Positions 54,383 to 63,151 of a stretch of DNA of 64,000 nt are shown one piece after another (position 1 is the first letter of the stretch; each line of letters starts with the position of its first letter). Below the pieces are notes generated by a model. That model was not told the origin of the DNA. It searched no databases and saw only the letters and a list, made by a program, of their open reading frames with translations. The translations under genes were made by a program, and so were the position numbers. This stretch comes from Bacillus sp. ISL-55 (GTDB taxonomy: Bacteria; Bacillota; Bacilli; Bacillales; Cytobacillaceae), in contig NZ_JAGGQU010000002.1 in assembly GCF_018613155.1 (NCBI RefSeq), positions 1 to 64,000 on the forward strand. The letters are read 5' to 3'.

Positions 54383-54906
54383 TCAGGCACCTCCAATAAA
54401 ACCTTTAATTTTTTTAAGGAAGCATGAAGCCGGGATTTGACTGTACCTATCGGGATCTCCAGTATTTTAGATATTTCTTTTTGCGGGAGATCATGATAAT
54501 AAGTTAACAGAATAACGGCACGCTGCTCATCAGGCAGTTGTTGGATGGCTGCTTGAATGCTGAGTTTATCTTCAAGCGATAATTCCAGCTGATGATTTTG
54601 TTGATATAAGAAAGGAAACAGCTTTTTCATGGAATTGCGCCTTTTTAACCGATTGGCCATTATCTGGTAAGCCATTCGGAATAAATAGGTTTTCAGACTG
54701 GATTTATTCTCATCAAACTGAACTTGATACTTATGAAAACGAACAAATGTATCCTGAACGATATCCATGCTCAGCTGTACATCCTGACAGTACCGATACA
54801 CGAACTGATAAATAGGCGTTTTATAAGTAACAAATAGATCTTCAATTGACAACTGCTCCTGATTTTCACCAGCAGAAGAGGTTATTTCTTTATTATTTAA
54901 ACTCAT
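54379..54906 (-). CDS. ECF-type RNA polymerase sigma factor
   Basis: 175 residues. Region 2 (about 25-85, including VQDTFVRFHKYQ and LFRMAYQIMANRLKRR) and region 4 (about 120-170, LPDEQRAVILLTYYHDLPQK, then IGTVKSRLHASLKKL) are both complete. The ATG at 54906 has GGTGG upstream and overlaps the preceding membrane gene by 14 bp. The three genes form one unit, probably self-activated (promoter at 55298). The stimulus is unknown. Confidence 0.88.
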   Translation of the reverse strand: MSLNNKEITSSAGENQEQLSIEDLFVTYKTPIYQFVYRYCQDVQLSMDIVQDTFVRFHKYQVQFDENKSSLKTYLFRMAYQIMANRLKRRNSMKKLFPFLYQQNHQLELSLEDKLSIQAAIQQLPDEQRAVILLTYYHDLPQKEISKILEIPIGTVKSRLHASLKKLKVLLEVPE

Positions 54907-55264
54907 TGGGCCACCGCTCTTTGATGCCTTTAAATACATATGCAATCCTGGTAATAAACCAAATAAAAGTCAGCAATGAAAACAAAAAAGTCTGATGGAA
55001 AAAAAACTGTATCAATGGGCTTTCAATGTTATCTCCTCGAAGAAGGAATACAAAAAGACCAATAATACATAGAAATGTGTAAACAGCTGCTGCTATGATG
55101 GTATAATCCCACCGTGTCCACTGGAAATAAATATCAGACTTGCTGAAGTCAATATTCCCCATTTTATCCCTGACAACTTTTTTGTTCATTGTAGAAATTA
55201 GCACGGCAAATGTCGTACCTATAATTACTCCCGCAATCGTGCTAACTAACCAACCTAATTCCAT
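54893..55264 (-). CDS. Membrane protein of the sigma operon
   Basis: About 123 residues with hydrophobic segments at about 3-23, 55-75 and 88-106. It is the first gene of the unit, with GGAGG 5 nt before ATG 55264. It overlaps the sigma gene by 14 bp. Its position suggests a part in signal sensing, but nothing in the sequence shows it. No family is recognised. Confidence 0.65.
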   Translation of the reverse strand: MELGWLVSTIAGVIIGTTFAVLISTMNKKVVRDKMGNIDFSKSDIYFQWTRWDYTIIAAAVYTFLCIIGLFVFLLRGDNIESPLIQFFFHQTFLFSLLTFIWFITRIAYVFKGIKERWPNEFK

Positions 55265-55297
55265 ATATCCTCCACTCCTTTTCATCCATCTACTAGC

Positions 55298-55326
55298 TTA
55301 TACAACCGACAAGATGAAAAGGTTCA
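55298..55326 (-). promoter_or_regulatory. ECF-type promoter candidate
   Basis: On the minus strand TGAACC (55326-55321) and GTATAA (55303-55298) with 17 bp between, 34 bp before the first gene. TGAACC resembles ECF -35 elements (TGAAAC). It would make the module autoregulated. Confidence 0.5.
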
Positions 55327-55629
55327 TATGTGCTTCAACTTCTTCTTTGTTTTTTTTATTTAGCCACTTATTTTTGTTTATGTATCCAAGCACTTTTTCC
55401 TACTCCTGAGTCATTAACTACCCTTTCCTTGAAGGAACTTTATATCAGGCTTTACCATTTGAAAATCCTCCAAAGAAATCCCACCCTCTTTTTATCATAA
55501 CTACTTCTATTTGTCGGATTACTTTTCCTCTATTTACCTGTTAATAACTGGCTTACCTACTAAATTAAACCTATAAAATTAAAGTTAAATACAGTATGAT
55601 AGTACTATCTTATGTGGGAGGAATCATAA
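55327..55629. other. Intergenic region, no supported gene
   Basis: AT-rich divergent region between the sigma module and the kinase. Only the ribosome binding site GGGAGG (about 55616-55621) of the kinase is apparent. Confidence 0.4.
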
Positions 55630-56911
55630 TTGATCCAGGTGGTTAAGGACTTACTATTAAATCTACTATTCATTATTGGTTTTTGTTCTTTTTTACCGAT
55701 GTTTTTAGAACAGAAAGGGATTACTGTCAAGAAGTGGCTTACCATCTTATTCTTTTGTATTGCTATAATTTTATGTATTTCCTTCCCTATTCATTTAAAT
55801 GATAATTTTGTTTTTGATTTACGAGGTGTTCCGATTTTCATTGGGGGGTTATATGGTGGGCCAGTTCCATTGTTGATTTATAGTCTTATTGCCGTTGGAT
55901 TCCGACTTTTATTCGGGGGCGACGGGAGTATTACCACGATCATTATAACTCTTTTACATTTCATATTAATTCTAGCTATATATAAAAGATTTAACTTATT
56001 GGCAGCAAAAGAAAAGTTAAAACTAGTTGTGGGCCTAGGCGTCCTCTCAACTATTGTCGTATTTCAAACGCCAAATATCCTATTTGGTTTTACACTCCAG
56101 CCGGACTATTGGATAGGGTTTGGGTTTACTATGATACTATCATTATTTATTTTAGTTTACTTAATTGAGAGCCTCCAGGAATTTTCTTTTTTGCGTGAGC
56201 AGTTTATCCGCTCAGAAAAAATGGAGGTTGTTTCTCAATTGGCCGCCTCTATAAGTCATGAAGTAAGGAACCCAATGACAACCATAAAAGGGATGCTGCA
56301 AATGTTAAAGGAAACTCCTGATTTATCTGCTGATAAAAAAAATCAATTCATAACAATCTCATTAGATGAACTTAATCGTGCTGAAAAGATCATTTCGGAT
56401 TATTTGACCTATGCCAAGCCTACAGTCCAGGCAGCACAAATCTTTGATGGCCATTTAGAAATTGAAAGAGCTATTAATGTCATTCAGCCGTTCAAACATG
56501 AATTGTATTGAAATAGAAACAGACTTGATTCCATTTCAATTAAATGCCAATCAAGAAAAATTTCAACAATGTATTGTCAATTTAACCAAGAATGCTGTAG
56601 AAGCGATGCCCGATGGCGGAAAGCTAACTTTTCAAGCAAATCAGGTAAATGACTCATTGGTCGAGGTAAAAATAAGCGATACAGGTGTAGGGATGGTACA
56701 AGACCAAATTATTCGTTTAGGAATGCCCTATTATTCAACAAAAGGAAAGAACGGCACAGGTCTCGGTTTAATGCTCGTATATAGAATTATAGAAAGTATG
56801 GGCGGCACTATTTCAGTTCAAAGTAAAGTAGGAAAAGGTTCTACTTTTACTATTAAGCTAAACGCACCCACACTTACCAAGGAACAGGAGAAAAATAGAA
56901 CTGTTAACTGA
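55630..56911 (+). pseudogene. KinB-like sporulation sensor kinase, frameshifted
   Basis: The first frame (TTG start with GGGAGG 8 nt upstream) codes for six hydrophobic segments of a 5TM-5TMR_LytS-like sensor (about 5-175), then the HisKA box AASISHEVRNPMTTIKGMLQ (His near 211) and part of the dimer domain, ending prematurely at 56511. The second frame picks up exactly at SNMNCIEIETDLIPFQ and holds N box NLTKNAVEAM, G1 DTGVGM and G2 GTGLGLML. The shift lies near 56495-56503 (TTCAAACATG). The two parts together equal a complete kinase of about 425 residues. Sporulation phosphorelay kinases have this layout. Confidence 0.85.
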
Positions 56912-56931
56912 ACCCCATTTTTATTTGCTTT

Positions 56932-56975
56932 AAGAAGCTAACCCTGCCTTTTAAAAGTTGGGTTAGCTTCTTCTA
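56932..56975 (+). terminator. Terminator after kinase
   Basis: Arms AGAAGCTAACCC and GGGTTAGCTTCT with about 15 nt of loop. Confidence 0.75.
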
Positions 56976-57087
56976 TTGTGAACACATTTCATTTACATAT
57001 GATTAATAGGTAAACAATTAATAAAATGGCATAAAAACACAATTTAATCACATCCTAAAATCAAAAGATATTTAGGGAGGATTACCC

Positions 57088-58086
57088 GTGCCAGAGAAAG
57101 CTTCCATTACTTCTTCCGAATTAGCCACTTTATGGCTTACCTATCAGGAAAAAACAATGATTTTTCGAATACTGGAATACTTTATAGACAAGGCTGATGA
57201 TGAAAAAGCCAGGGGAATTATGACAAGTTTGTATGGAGAACTTGAGGTAAATGTAGGAAGAATCGTAGAAATCTTTGAACAGGAAGGTGCTATCATTCCA
57301 GTCGGATACACACCAGAAGATGTAAATAAACATGTCCCTAAGTTATTCGACAATGGCTTTGATATCATGTTCGTCCGATTAATAAAAGAAATCAGTATGG
57401 GAATGCATGCATTGAATTTAACGATGACGTTTCGTGAGGATATCAATATCCTTATGGAAGACCTTACCGCTCTCAGCCAGAAGTATTACAGGATTTGCAC
57501 ACAATATTTACTTGAAAAAGGGCTGCTAGTTCGAACTCCATACGTACCAATGCCAAAGACCGTCGAATTTGTAAAGGATTATGATTACTTTGGCGGGCTA
57601 CCCATCAATCCTTTTAAACAGAAAAGGACATTAAACACACTTGAGATCGCCCATATTCAAAAAGGAATCGAATCAAACCTAACAGGCTTGCAGATGATTC
57701 TCGGCTTTGCCCGGTGCGCCAATGATAACGAGGTTAAGAAATTCTTTCATGAGGGAGCAGAGCTTGCAAAAGGGATTGTCAAAGAATTGACGGAGTTAAT
57801 GATCCAGGAAAGCCTTCCTGCCCCACAATCATCGGGAGGAAATGCAACTCAATCCACAGTGGCTCCATTTTCGGATAAGTTAATGATGTATTGTACAAGT
57901 CTGTTCTGCAGTTTTTCCTTGGGAAGCAACTCACTCGGAACTGCCTTTAGCTTACGGAATGACCTGCCTGTAAAAATGACCATCTTTACGAAGGATGTTT
58001 TTGAATATGCCCATAAAGGTGCCAAAATCATGGTTAAAAACGGATGGATGGAAGAGCCACCGCAAATGGTAAATCACAAACAATAG
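57088..58086 (+). CDS. DUF3231 family protein
   Basis: 332 residues made of two ferritin-like four-helix repeats (about 10-160 and 185-330). Typical features are TSSELATLWLTYQEKTM at the start, YVPMPKTVEFV between the repeats and MMYCTSLFCSFSLGSNSLG in the second. DUF3231 proteins are abundant in spore formers and are often spore- or coat-associated, but without a proven role. GTG start with GGGAGG upstream. A single gene. Confidence 0.88.
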   Translation: MPEKASITSSELATLWLTYQEKTMIFRILEYFIDKADDEKARGIMTSLYGELEVNVGRIVEIFEQEGAIIPVGYTPEDVNKHVPKLFDNGFDIMFVRLIKEISMGMHALNLTMTFREDINILMEDLTALSQKYYRICTQYLLEKGLLVRTPYVPMPKTVEFVKDYDYFGGLPINPFKQKRTLNTLEIAHIQKGIESNLTGLQMILGFARCANDNEVKKFFHEGAELAKGIVKELTELMIQESLPAPQSSGGNATQSTVAPFSDKLMMYCTSLFCSFSLGSNSLGTAFSLRNDLPVKMTIFTKDVFEYAHKGAKIMVKNGWMEEPPQMVNHKQ

Positions 58087-58181
58087 AAAGCTCAGGGTGG
58101 CACTAAGTAGTTCGTTTGTCAAATAGAAAAACCCAAATTCACAAGTGAAATAGCCCTCAGTTTTATACAACTCAATCACTT

Positions 58182-58216
58182 AGAAAAACGCAGAGGTTTT
58201 TTCGACCTCTGCGTTC
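58182..58216. terminator. Bidirectional terminator
   Basis: Arms AACGCAGAGGT and ACCTCTGCGTT with a 7-nt loop; U-run on the minus strand. Confidence 0.8.
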
Positions 58217-58289
58217 TTCAAGTTTTTAATGACTTGTTCTCCAAGAAACGCTTTCCTTGAGAGTTACAAACGAAAACTTAAAGGTTTAT

Positions 58290-58526
58290 TCATGGCTTAA
58301 TTCCCCTAACCGCAACGGTATGATACCCCCTCGAATCTGGGCCTTTAATTAAAGCAACGTCATTAAACCCTGCATTCTTCATATACGGAATTACTTGATT
58401 TTCAGTAATGCCTCTTATGCCTTCCCATGTTTCATCTTCTTTCCCGTCAGAAAAAGTAAGGATGAAAACTCCTTCTGGCATTAGAAATTGTCTAATACCA
58501 TTTAATTCGACAATCTTGAATAACTC
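58290..58526 (-). pseudogene. C-terminal fragment of a SAM methyltransferase
   Basis: Read on the minus strand right after the DUF2812 stop: ELFKIVELNGIRQFLMPEGV, then FILTFSDGKEDETWEGI and a tail GFNDVALIKGPDSRGYHTVAV. That is the usual last third of a class I methyltransferase (P-x-G-V-F-I-L-T-F; GPxSRGYHTVA). The AdoMet-binding N-terminal part is missing. The ATG at 58481 has no ribosome binding site. It is probably a remnant. Confidence 0.6.
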
Positions 58527-59714
58527 TTAATTCATCTTCTCAATCACACTGTCAATGACTGAATTCACATCCGCATAGCCATGATAGCGGACATACATGA
58601 CTGCGTTTCCTTTTGATGCAAATACTTCATTCATGCCTTCTTCCACATGAACGACTAAGCGGTCCAAGTCTGGGTGCTTTTTCACCACAAAATCCTCACC
58701 AGTATCTCCATACCTATATCTTTTCATTAGATCTGATATTAGTTCATCCGCCATAGCAGGAATCCTGAGTTGATAATATTGCGTAGAAATCGAGGGTGAA
58801 TATTCATCGCTAGTATCCTTCCACAATGTCCCCGGGACCAATCCGGTCTCATCTGCTTCATATTGAACAGGTGCCAAAGGACTCCAATCATATGAATAAC
58901 GATTGCCCCAATCCACATCGCCATCTATATAGGTAGATTCCGACCGCACTAAATCCGGATTATTCTCAACATCAGCTAATCTGACAATCGGTAAATTCAC
59001 GCTTGTTTCCGGCAATGTTTTCGTGTCCATTCTCATAAGTTGCATGAATGGAATAATCGCACTCAATCCAACCATCACTGTAAAAAGAAATGCTACAGAA
59101 GTATGTAATCGATGCTTCTTCTTCCAGGGAGCATGATGGTCAAGTGGTATTCCTTCGGCTAATCTTTTGCGCAAATCACGAATGGAGAAAGCCGCCTGAA
59201 GTGAGGTATAAGCTGTATATCCGATGAAGATAGCCAAAAAAGTTTGCTGAACCATTATTCCTTCTAAAATAACTAATGTCGGTGTACCGTCCAGGAACCA
59301 GCTGGAAGCCAATAAACCCACCATGAAAATTAAGCCAATCACGACGATAAAAGCATTAAAAACTAATTGTTTATTTAATTCCCTCAATGTATACGATTGC
59401 TCAGCAGGATCGGTATGTAGCTCAGGCGCCTCTAATTCGGCAGGTGATGAAAACACATGAAAAGAACCATAGCTGGTGACATAATCCCAGCCACTTTGAC
59501 CATACATCTCGATTTGTTCAGCTGAAATTTTTTTATTTATCGATACATCTATTCTGTACCTCATGTTTTTCGGTTCGCCTTTTTCAAACTTGGCAAAATG
59601 GATTCCCATCTTTTTCAGATAAAGACCTTGAGCCGCCATATCAGCAAACCAGCTTTCATGTTCACCGATTCTCCAATAATCACTGGGGCGGAGCTTATAA
59701 ACTGATTTAGTCAT
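58527..59714 (-). CDS. DUF2812 domain membrane protein
   Basis: 395 residues. N-terminal DUF2812 (about 1-95, with EHESWFADMAAQGLYLKKMG and YRIDVSINKK), then four hydrophobic segments (about 118-145, 150-172, 200-220) and a large extracytoplasmic-type C-terminal part. The gene lies 4 bp after its PadR-type regulator in the common PadR-DUF2812 arrangement, so it is presumably the regulated target. The molecular role is unknown. GGGAGGTAAGGG precedes the ATG. Confidence 0.82.
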   Translation of the reverse strand: MTKSVYKLRPSDYWRIGEHESWFADMAAQGLYLKKMGIHFAKFEKGEPKNMRYRIDVSINKKISAEQIEMYGQSGWDYVTSYGSFHVFSSPAELEAPELHTDPAEQSYTLRELNKQLVFNAFIVVIGLIFMVGLLASSWFLDGTPTLVILEGIMVQQTFLAIFIGYTAYTSLQAAFSIRDLRKRLAEGIPLDHHAPWKKKHRLHTSVAFLFTVMVGLSAIIPFMQLMRMDTKTLPETSVNLPIVRLADVENNPDLVRSESTYIDGDVDWGNRYSYDWSPLAPVQYEADETGLVPGTLWKDTSDEYSPSISTQYYQLRIPAMADELISDLMKRYRYGDTGEDFVVKKHPDLDRLVVHVEEGMNEVFASKGNAVMYVRYHGYADVNSVIDSVIEKMN

Positions 59715-59718
59715 TCCC

Positions 59719-60027
59719 TTACCTCCCCTCGAGAATCTCGCTGTCTTTGATCAAGGCTTTCAATCGATCATATTCGATACGCAACGCGTGTTCCCCTTCT
59801 CTTGTGATTTCATAGGTCTTCCTTCTGCCATCATTTTCAGCCAATGAAATCAGACCATCCTTCTGCATCCGTGAAAGAACTCCGTAAAGTGTCCCCGGCC
59901 CCATATTCACCCGGCCATTCGAAACCTCAGTAATCGCTTGCATCAGCTGGTACCCATGGTTTGGCCGCATTAAGGCAAGCAGCACATAATACATCGCTTC
60001 GGTCATCGGTCCCCCAGAATACGCCAT
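59719..60027 (-). CDS. PadR family transcriptional regulator
   Basis: 102 residues. Winged-helix PadR domain: MTEAMYYVLLALMRPNHGYQ, then GRVNMGPGTLYGVLSRMQKD and the C-terminal dimer helix. It has the short subfamily-2 length. The ATG at 60027 has AAGGGGTG upstream. It probably represses the DUF2812 gene behind it and itself. Confidence 0.88.
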   Translation of the reverse strand: MAYSGGPMTEAMYYVLLALMRPNHGYQLMQAITEVSNGRVNMGPGTLYGVLSRMQKDGLISLAENDGRRKTYEITREGEHALRIEYDRLKALIKDSEILEGR

Positions 60028-60062
60028 CAATAACACCCCTTCATTCACTTAAAGCATTATTA

Positions 60063-60112
60063 TGTCTCTCGTTATTATGCGAGACGATATATCGTATAAC
60101 ATAATAGTAAGC
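60063..60112. promoter_or_regulatory. Palindromic region upstream of padR
   Basis: ACGATATATCGT at 60084-60095 is a perfect 12-bp palindrome. TCTCG and CGAGA (about 60066-60085) and outer TATTATG/CATAATA copies lie around it. It is a plausible operator for the PadR protein, 57 bp before its start. Confidence 0.5.
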
Positions 60113-60182
60113 TAAACTTTACCAGTTGTAAACAGAAATATGTACAGGAAGATTCCTGCGTTTATAAGGTATTGCTATAATT

Positions 60183-60647
60183 CTAATAATTCTTTTTCCA
60201 CGACAGGAAATAGGCAATTGATTGAACAAGCGGATACAACATGACAATAATGACTGGATAATAAGGCATAGTTTCTGAGATAAAAGGATAGATCAGCATG
60301 AGTGCAGTCAGGATCGGAAATGTATACCACATTGTGACATAAGAAGCTCTGCATGCTTTAGCTGTAATCTCCTGTTCTCGCTCGTCACTTTCTTCAAATT
60401 CCGGTGGCAAAAAGAAGGCCTTGGCAAAAGACTTGTTTTTCTTTTTGCTCTTCATGAACAAAATGGCTGACAAGATTCCACCGAGTACTAAGGCGGCAAA
60501 TACAGGAGTCGCATTGATGGTCACTTCCCACGGTGGCTCTGGATTTTTTATCACTTGAGCAAAATCCATCTGTGCATAATAAAAAGCAATCATGGCCCAT
60601 CCAAACAAAACGAAAATCCCGACTGACATTAGAAATTTTTGATTCAT
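60183..60647 (-). CDS. Four-helix membrane protein paired with XRE regulator
   Basis: 154 residues with segments at about 5-25, 45-63, 100-120 and 128-148, and a conserved-looking middle FEESDEREQEITAKACRASY, typical of small membrane proteins found next to XRE regulators in Firmicutes. AGGAGGAAC precedes the ATG inside the end of the regulator gene. No function is known. Confidence 0.7.
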   Translation of the reverse strand: MNQKFLMSVGIFVLFGWAMIAFYYAQMDFAQVIKNPEPPWEVTINATPVFAALVLGGILSAILFMKSKKKNKSFAKAFFLPPEFEESDEREQEITAKACRASYVTMWYTFPILTALMLIYPFISETMPYYPVIIVMLYPLVQSIAYFLSWKKNY

Positions 60648-60649
60648 TG

Positions 60650-60856
60650 TTATTGTTCCTCCTCCATAAAAAAGATTTCTTCTACCGACAGCTGAAACGC
60701 ATGCGCAATTTTCATCGCCAGTAACAATGACGGTATATAGCTTCCCTTTTCTAATGCAACGATTGTCTGTCTTGTCACATCAACCGCCTGAGCCAAATCA
60801 TTCTGTGTATAACGATGTTTTGCTCTCAATTCTTTAACTCGATTTGTTAGTCCCAT
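60650..60856 (-). CDS. XRE-family helix-turn-helix regulator
   Basis: 68 residues, a single HTH: TNRVKELRAKHRYTQNDLAQ, then VDVTRQTIVALEKGSYIPSL and VEEIFFMEEEQ. This size and sequence match the small YozG/Cro-like repressors. It overlaps functionally with the downstream membrane gene (3 bp apart) as one unit. Two strong palindromes lie 44 and 140 bp upstream and are probably its operators. Confidence 0.9.
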   Translation of the reverse strand: MGLTNRVKELRAKHRYTQNDLAQAVDVTRQTIVALEKGSYIPSLLLAMKIAHAFQLSVEEIFFMEEEQ

Positions 60857-60899
60857 TAATTACAAACACCATACCTTTCACAAAACAAATGCATACTAC

Positions 60900-60918
60900 A
60901 CTTTACTTTTTGTAAAGT
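60900..60918. promoter_or_regulatory. XRE operator 1
   Basis: Arms ACTTTAC and GTAAAGT separated by 5 nt, 44 bp before the XRE start. Confidence 0.7.
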
Positions 60919-60995
60919 TAACTATACATTAGAGATTAAAAAAATAATACGGGCTTACTTCTCAACATAATTATATTGTATAATCAACCTTACAT

Positions 60996-61017
60996 TTTGT
61001 AAAGTAGACTTTACAAA
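60996..61017. promoter_or_regulatory. XRE operator 2
   Basis: Perfect palindrome with arms TTTGTAAAGT and ACTTTACAAA separated by AG. It shares the GTAAAGT/ACTTTAC half-sites with operator 1 but in the inverse arrangement. Confidence 0.7.
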
Positions 61018-61077
61018 TAAAAATAAAAATATGAACTAACCGCTATAGATCCCTGAATCATGAAATTATATTCCTAA

Positions 61078-61218
61078 TTAAACATATATGTAAGTCCAAA
61101 TATCCCAAAAAGAAAACATTCGAAATACTGGATAGAAAACCAACGCTGAGATAGCCAATAACAATGTCAATATAACGAGTAAAATATCCGTTGTGCGGTC
61201 CTGCCCATCATTTTGCAT
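61078..61218 (-). CDS. 46-residue single-pass membrane protein
   Basis: GAGGTGA lies about 8 nt before ATG 61218. The product MQNDGQDRTTDILLVILTLL continues into one helix and a Phe/Trp/Tyr-rich tail (FSFWDIWTYIYV). It lies upstream of operator 2. The family is unknown. Confidence 0.55.
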   Translation of the reverse strand: MQNDGQDRTTDILLVILTLLLAISALVFYPVFRMFSFWDIWTYIYV

Positions 61219-61689
61219 CAACAATCTCACCTCATATTAGTAATATGATTGGGCCAATCGGACAAAAGCATCTCTACTTACAGTTATGTAAATCCCAACT
61301 TGATTGGCAGCACGACAAAGCTCTTTGGCCTATGAATTTTTCTAGATAACTACTATTCTAGTGGTAACCTATATGTTACCTTCCCCTGGTTATACAAAAA
61401 TTACATTCTCCTAAGATTTATGCTGGGATATCTATACCTCAATTTGAATAGGCGTCTTTAGCCACTATATTGAAATTTTAGACGTTAATACTTTCATAGT
61501 CTGCTAATACATGCTCCTATATTTTTCCTATAAAATTAGTTCGACATACTTTGCAACATTCCTCCTTGCTCAAGAAGCCGCCTCGAGGATTTAGTCCTTT
61601 ATGAAGTATTCGTAACTTAATAGATATTATTCAAGTAAAATATGGTAATCTATTATTGGAAATATTTCACTATGAAAGGTCGATCATTA
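61219..61689. other. Intergenic region, no supported gene
   Basis: AT-rich and without coding frames, repeats or convincing hairpins that I can see. Promoters for the NERD gene are probably here. Confidence 0.35.
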
Positions 61690-62454
61690 ATGGAAGCTTA
61701 TTTTTTTCCCGTATTGATGTTAATAATTGTAATGATTTTAAACCGCAATTTTGCAAGTATCAAGGGCTGGGTTGGAGAAAAACGTGTGGCCAATATTCTC
61801 TCTTCCTTAGATTCTCAGGACTACACCCTCATGAACGACCTCTATCTACCGAAAGAAAATGGACAAACTACTCAGATTGACCATCTATTAATTTCCCCTA
61901 AAGGTATATTCGTTATTGAGACAAAAAACTATAAAGGCTGGATTACTGGCTCCGAACATAGCCAGTATTGGAATCAGACAAACTACAAACGGAAGGATAA
62001 ATTATATAACCCTATTTGGCAGAATTCGGGTCATATAAAAGCCCTTCAGGCACAATTGGGTGAAGTGGCCGCAGAAATACCCATCCACTCAGTAATCGTT
62101 TTCGGAAAAGAAGCCACCCTGAAATTCAAAGAGCCATTCAAGAATGCCTATGTCATCAAAAACCACGAGCTTCTGGCTACAATTGATAAAATCCAGGTCA
62201 CACAGGAAGTATCCTTTTTTAAGCGCGGTAAAGTGAAGCAATTACTCGCCCCATTTCTCATCCAGGATAATAAACAAAAGAGAGAAATAAAGAAAAAGCA
62301 TGTCAGCGATATTAAAAGCGAACTTAAGCAAAAGAAAACAATGGTGACAGAAAACATATGCCCTCGCTGTGGAAGTCCCCTTGTTTCCAGAACCGGTAAA
62401 AAAGGCAAGTTCAAAGGCTGCAGCAGCTTTCCTAAATGCAGGTTTATAGCATAG
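61690..62454 (+). CDS. NERD-domain nuclease-like protein with zinc ribbon
   Basis: 254 residues. An N-terminal membrane helix (about 4-22) is followed by a NERD domain (about 27-140). NERD motifs visible: G-E-K-R-V, then QIDHLLISPKGIFVIETKNY (D-x11-E-x-K nuclease core) and NPIWQNSGHIKAL. The C terminus (about 215-254) is a topoisomerase-type zinc ribbon CPRCGSPLVSRTGKKGKFKG with CSSFPKC. NERD domains are predicted DNA-processing nucleases. ATG 61690 has AAAGGT 9 nt upstream; frames reach up to 61642. Confidence 0.85.
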   Translation: MEAYFFPVLMLIIVMILNRNFASIKGWVGEKRVANILSSLDSQDYTLMNDLYLPKENGQTTQIDHLLISPKGIFVIETKNYKGWITGSEHSQYWNQTNYKRKDKLYNPIWQNSGHIKALQAQLGEVAAEIPIHSVIVFGKEATLKFKEPFKNAYVIKNHELLATIDKIQVTQEVSFFKRGKVKQLLAPFLIQDNKQKREIKKKHVSDIKSELKQKKTMVTENICPRCGSPLVSRTGKKGKFKGCSSFPKCRFIA

Positions 62455-62556
62455 GAGCTGTTCAACAGAAAGCTAGAATAAGCTAGTGCGTTACATAGTC
62501 TTGGTATTTTAACCGTTAACAATCTATGATCTTATAAATATAAAAAGGTGAAAAAC

Positions 62557-63069
62557 ATGAATTTCGAAATGATAATAGAAAAACCGATACTAAAAAGCTT
62601 TGAGAAAACCAAAGAGAGAGTAGCAATCAGGGCAATCATTATGAAGAATAATCGTATTCTGCTAGTTCAATCCAATCGAGGAGATTATAAATTTCCCGGA
62701 GGCGGACTAGAAGAAAACGAAAGCCATGATGAATGTCTAATACGAGAAGTAAGAGAAGAAACCGGTTATATTCATTGTGCCGTTAAAGACAAGGTTGGCA
62801 TTGTCATTGAAAGAAGATTAGACGAGTATACCGACAATGCACTATTTCAAATGACTTCACACTACTACCTTTGTAACCTGGCAACAGATGAAAAAGATTC
62901 ACAGCAATTAGATGAATACGAAGCCATCCTGGATTTTACGCCAAAATGGGTTTCATTGGACGAAGCCATTAAGCAAAACGAAAGCCTAATCGACCAATTC
63001 AAGGAAAACAGCTGGTTAAAGCGGGAGACATTTGCTTTAAGACAGCTAAAAGAAGTTGACGCTCTCTAA
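62557..63069 (+). CDS. Nudix hydrolase
   Basis: 170 residues. A complete Nudix box, GGGLEENESHDECLIREVRE plus ETGY, with all catalytic Glu/Arg residues, preceded by ILLVQSNRGDYKFPGGG. The long N-terminal extension (about 25 residues) is polar. The substrate is unknown (nucleoside diphosphate derivatives in general). AAAAGGTG precedes ATG 62557 by about 8 nt. Confidence 0.87.
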   Translation: MNFEMIIEKPILKSFEKTKERVAIRAIIMKNNRILLVQSNRGDYKFPGGGLEENESHDECLIREVREETGYIHCAVKDKVGIVIERRLDEYTDNALFQMTSHYYLCNLATDEKDSQQLDEYEAILDFTPKWVSLDEAIKQNESLIDQFKENSWLKRETFALRQLKEVDAL

Positions 63070-63080
63070 TGAAAATGAAA

Positions 63081-63125
63081 GATGCCAGCAGTAGACAGGG
63101 TTAATCCTCTGTTACTGCTGGCATC
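63081..63125. terminator. Bidirectional terminator
   Basis: Arms GATGCCAGCAGTA and TACTGCTGGCATC with about 19 nt of loop that contains GGTTAATCC, the motif of the recurring hairpin family. Confidence 0.8.
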
Positions 63126-63151
63126 ATAATTCATTTAATAGTGTTCCAGAT

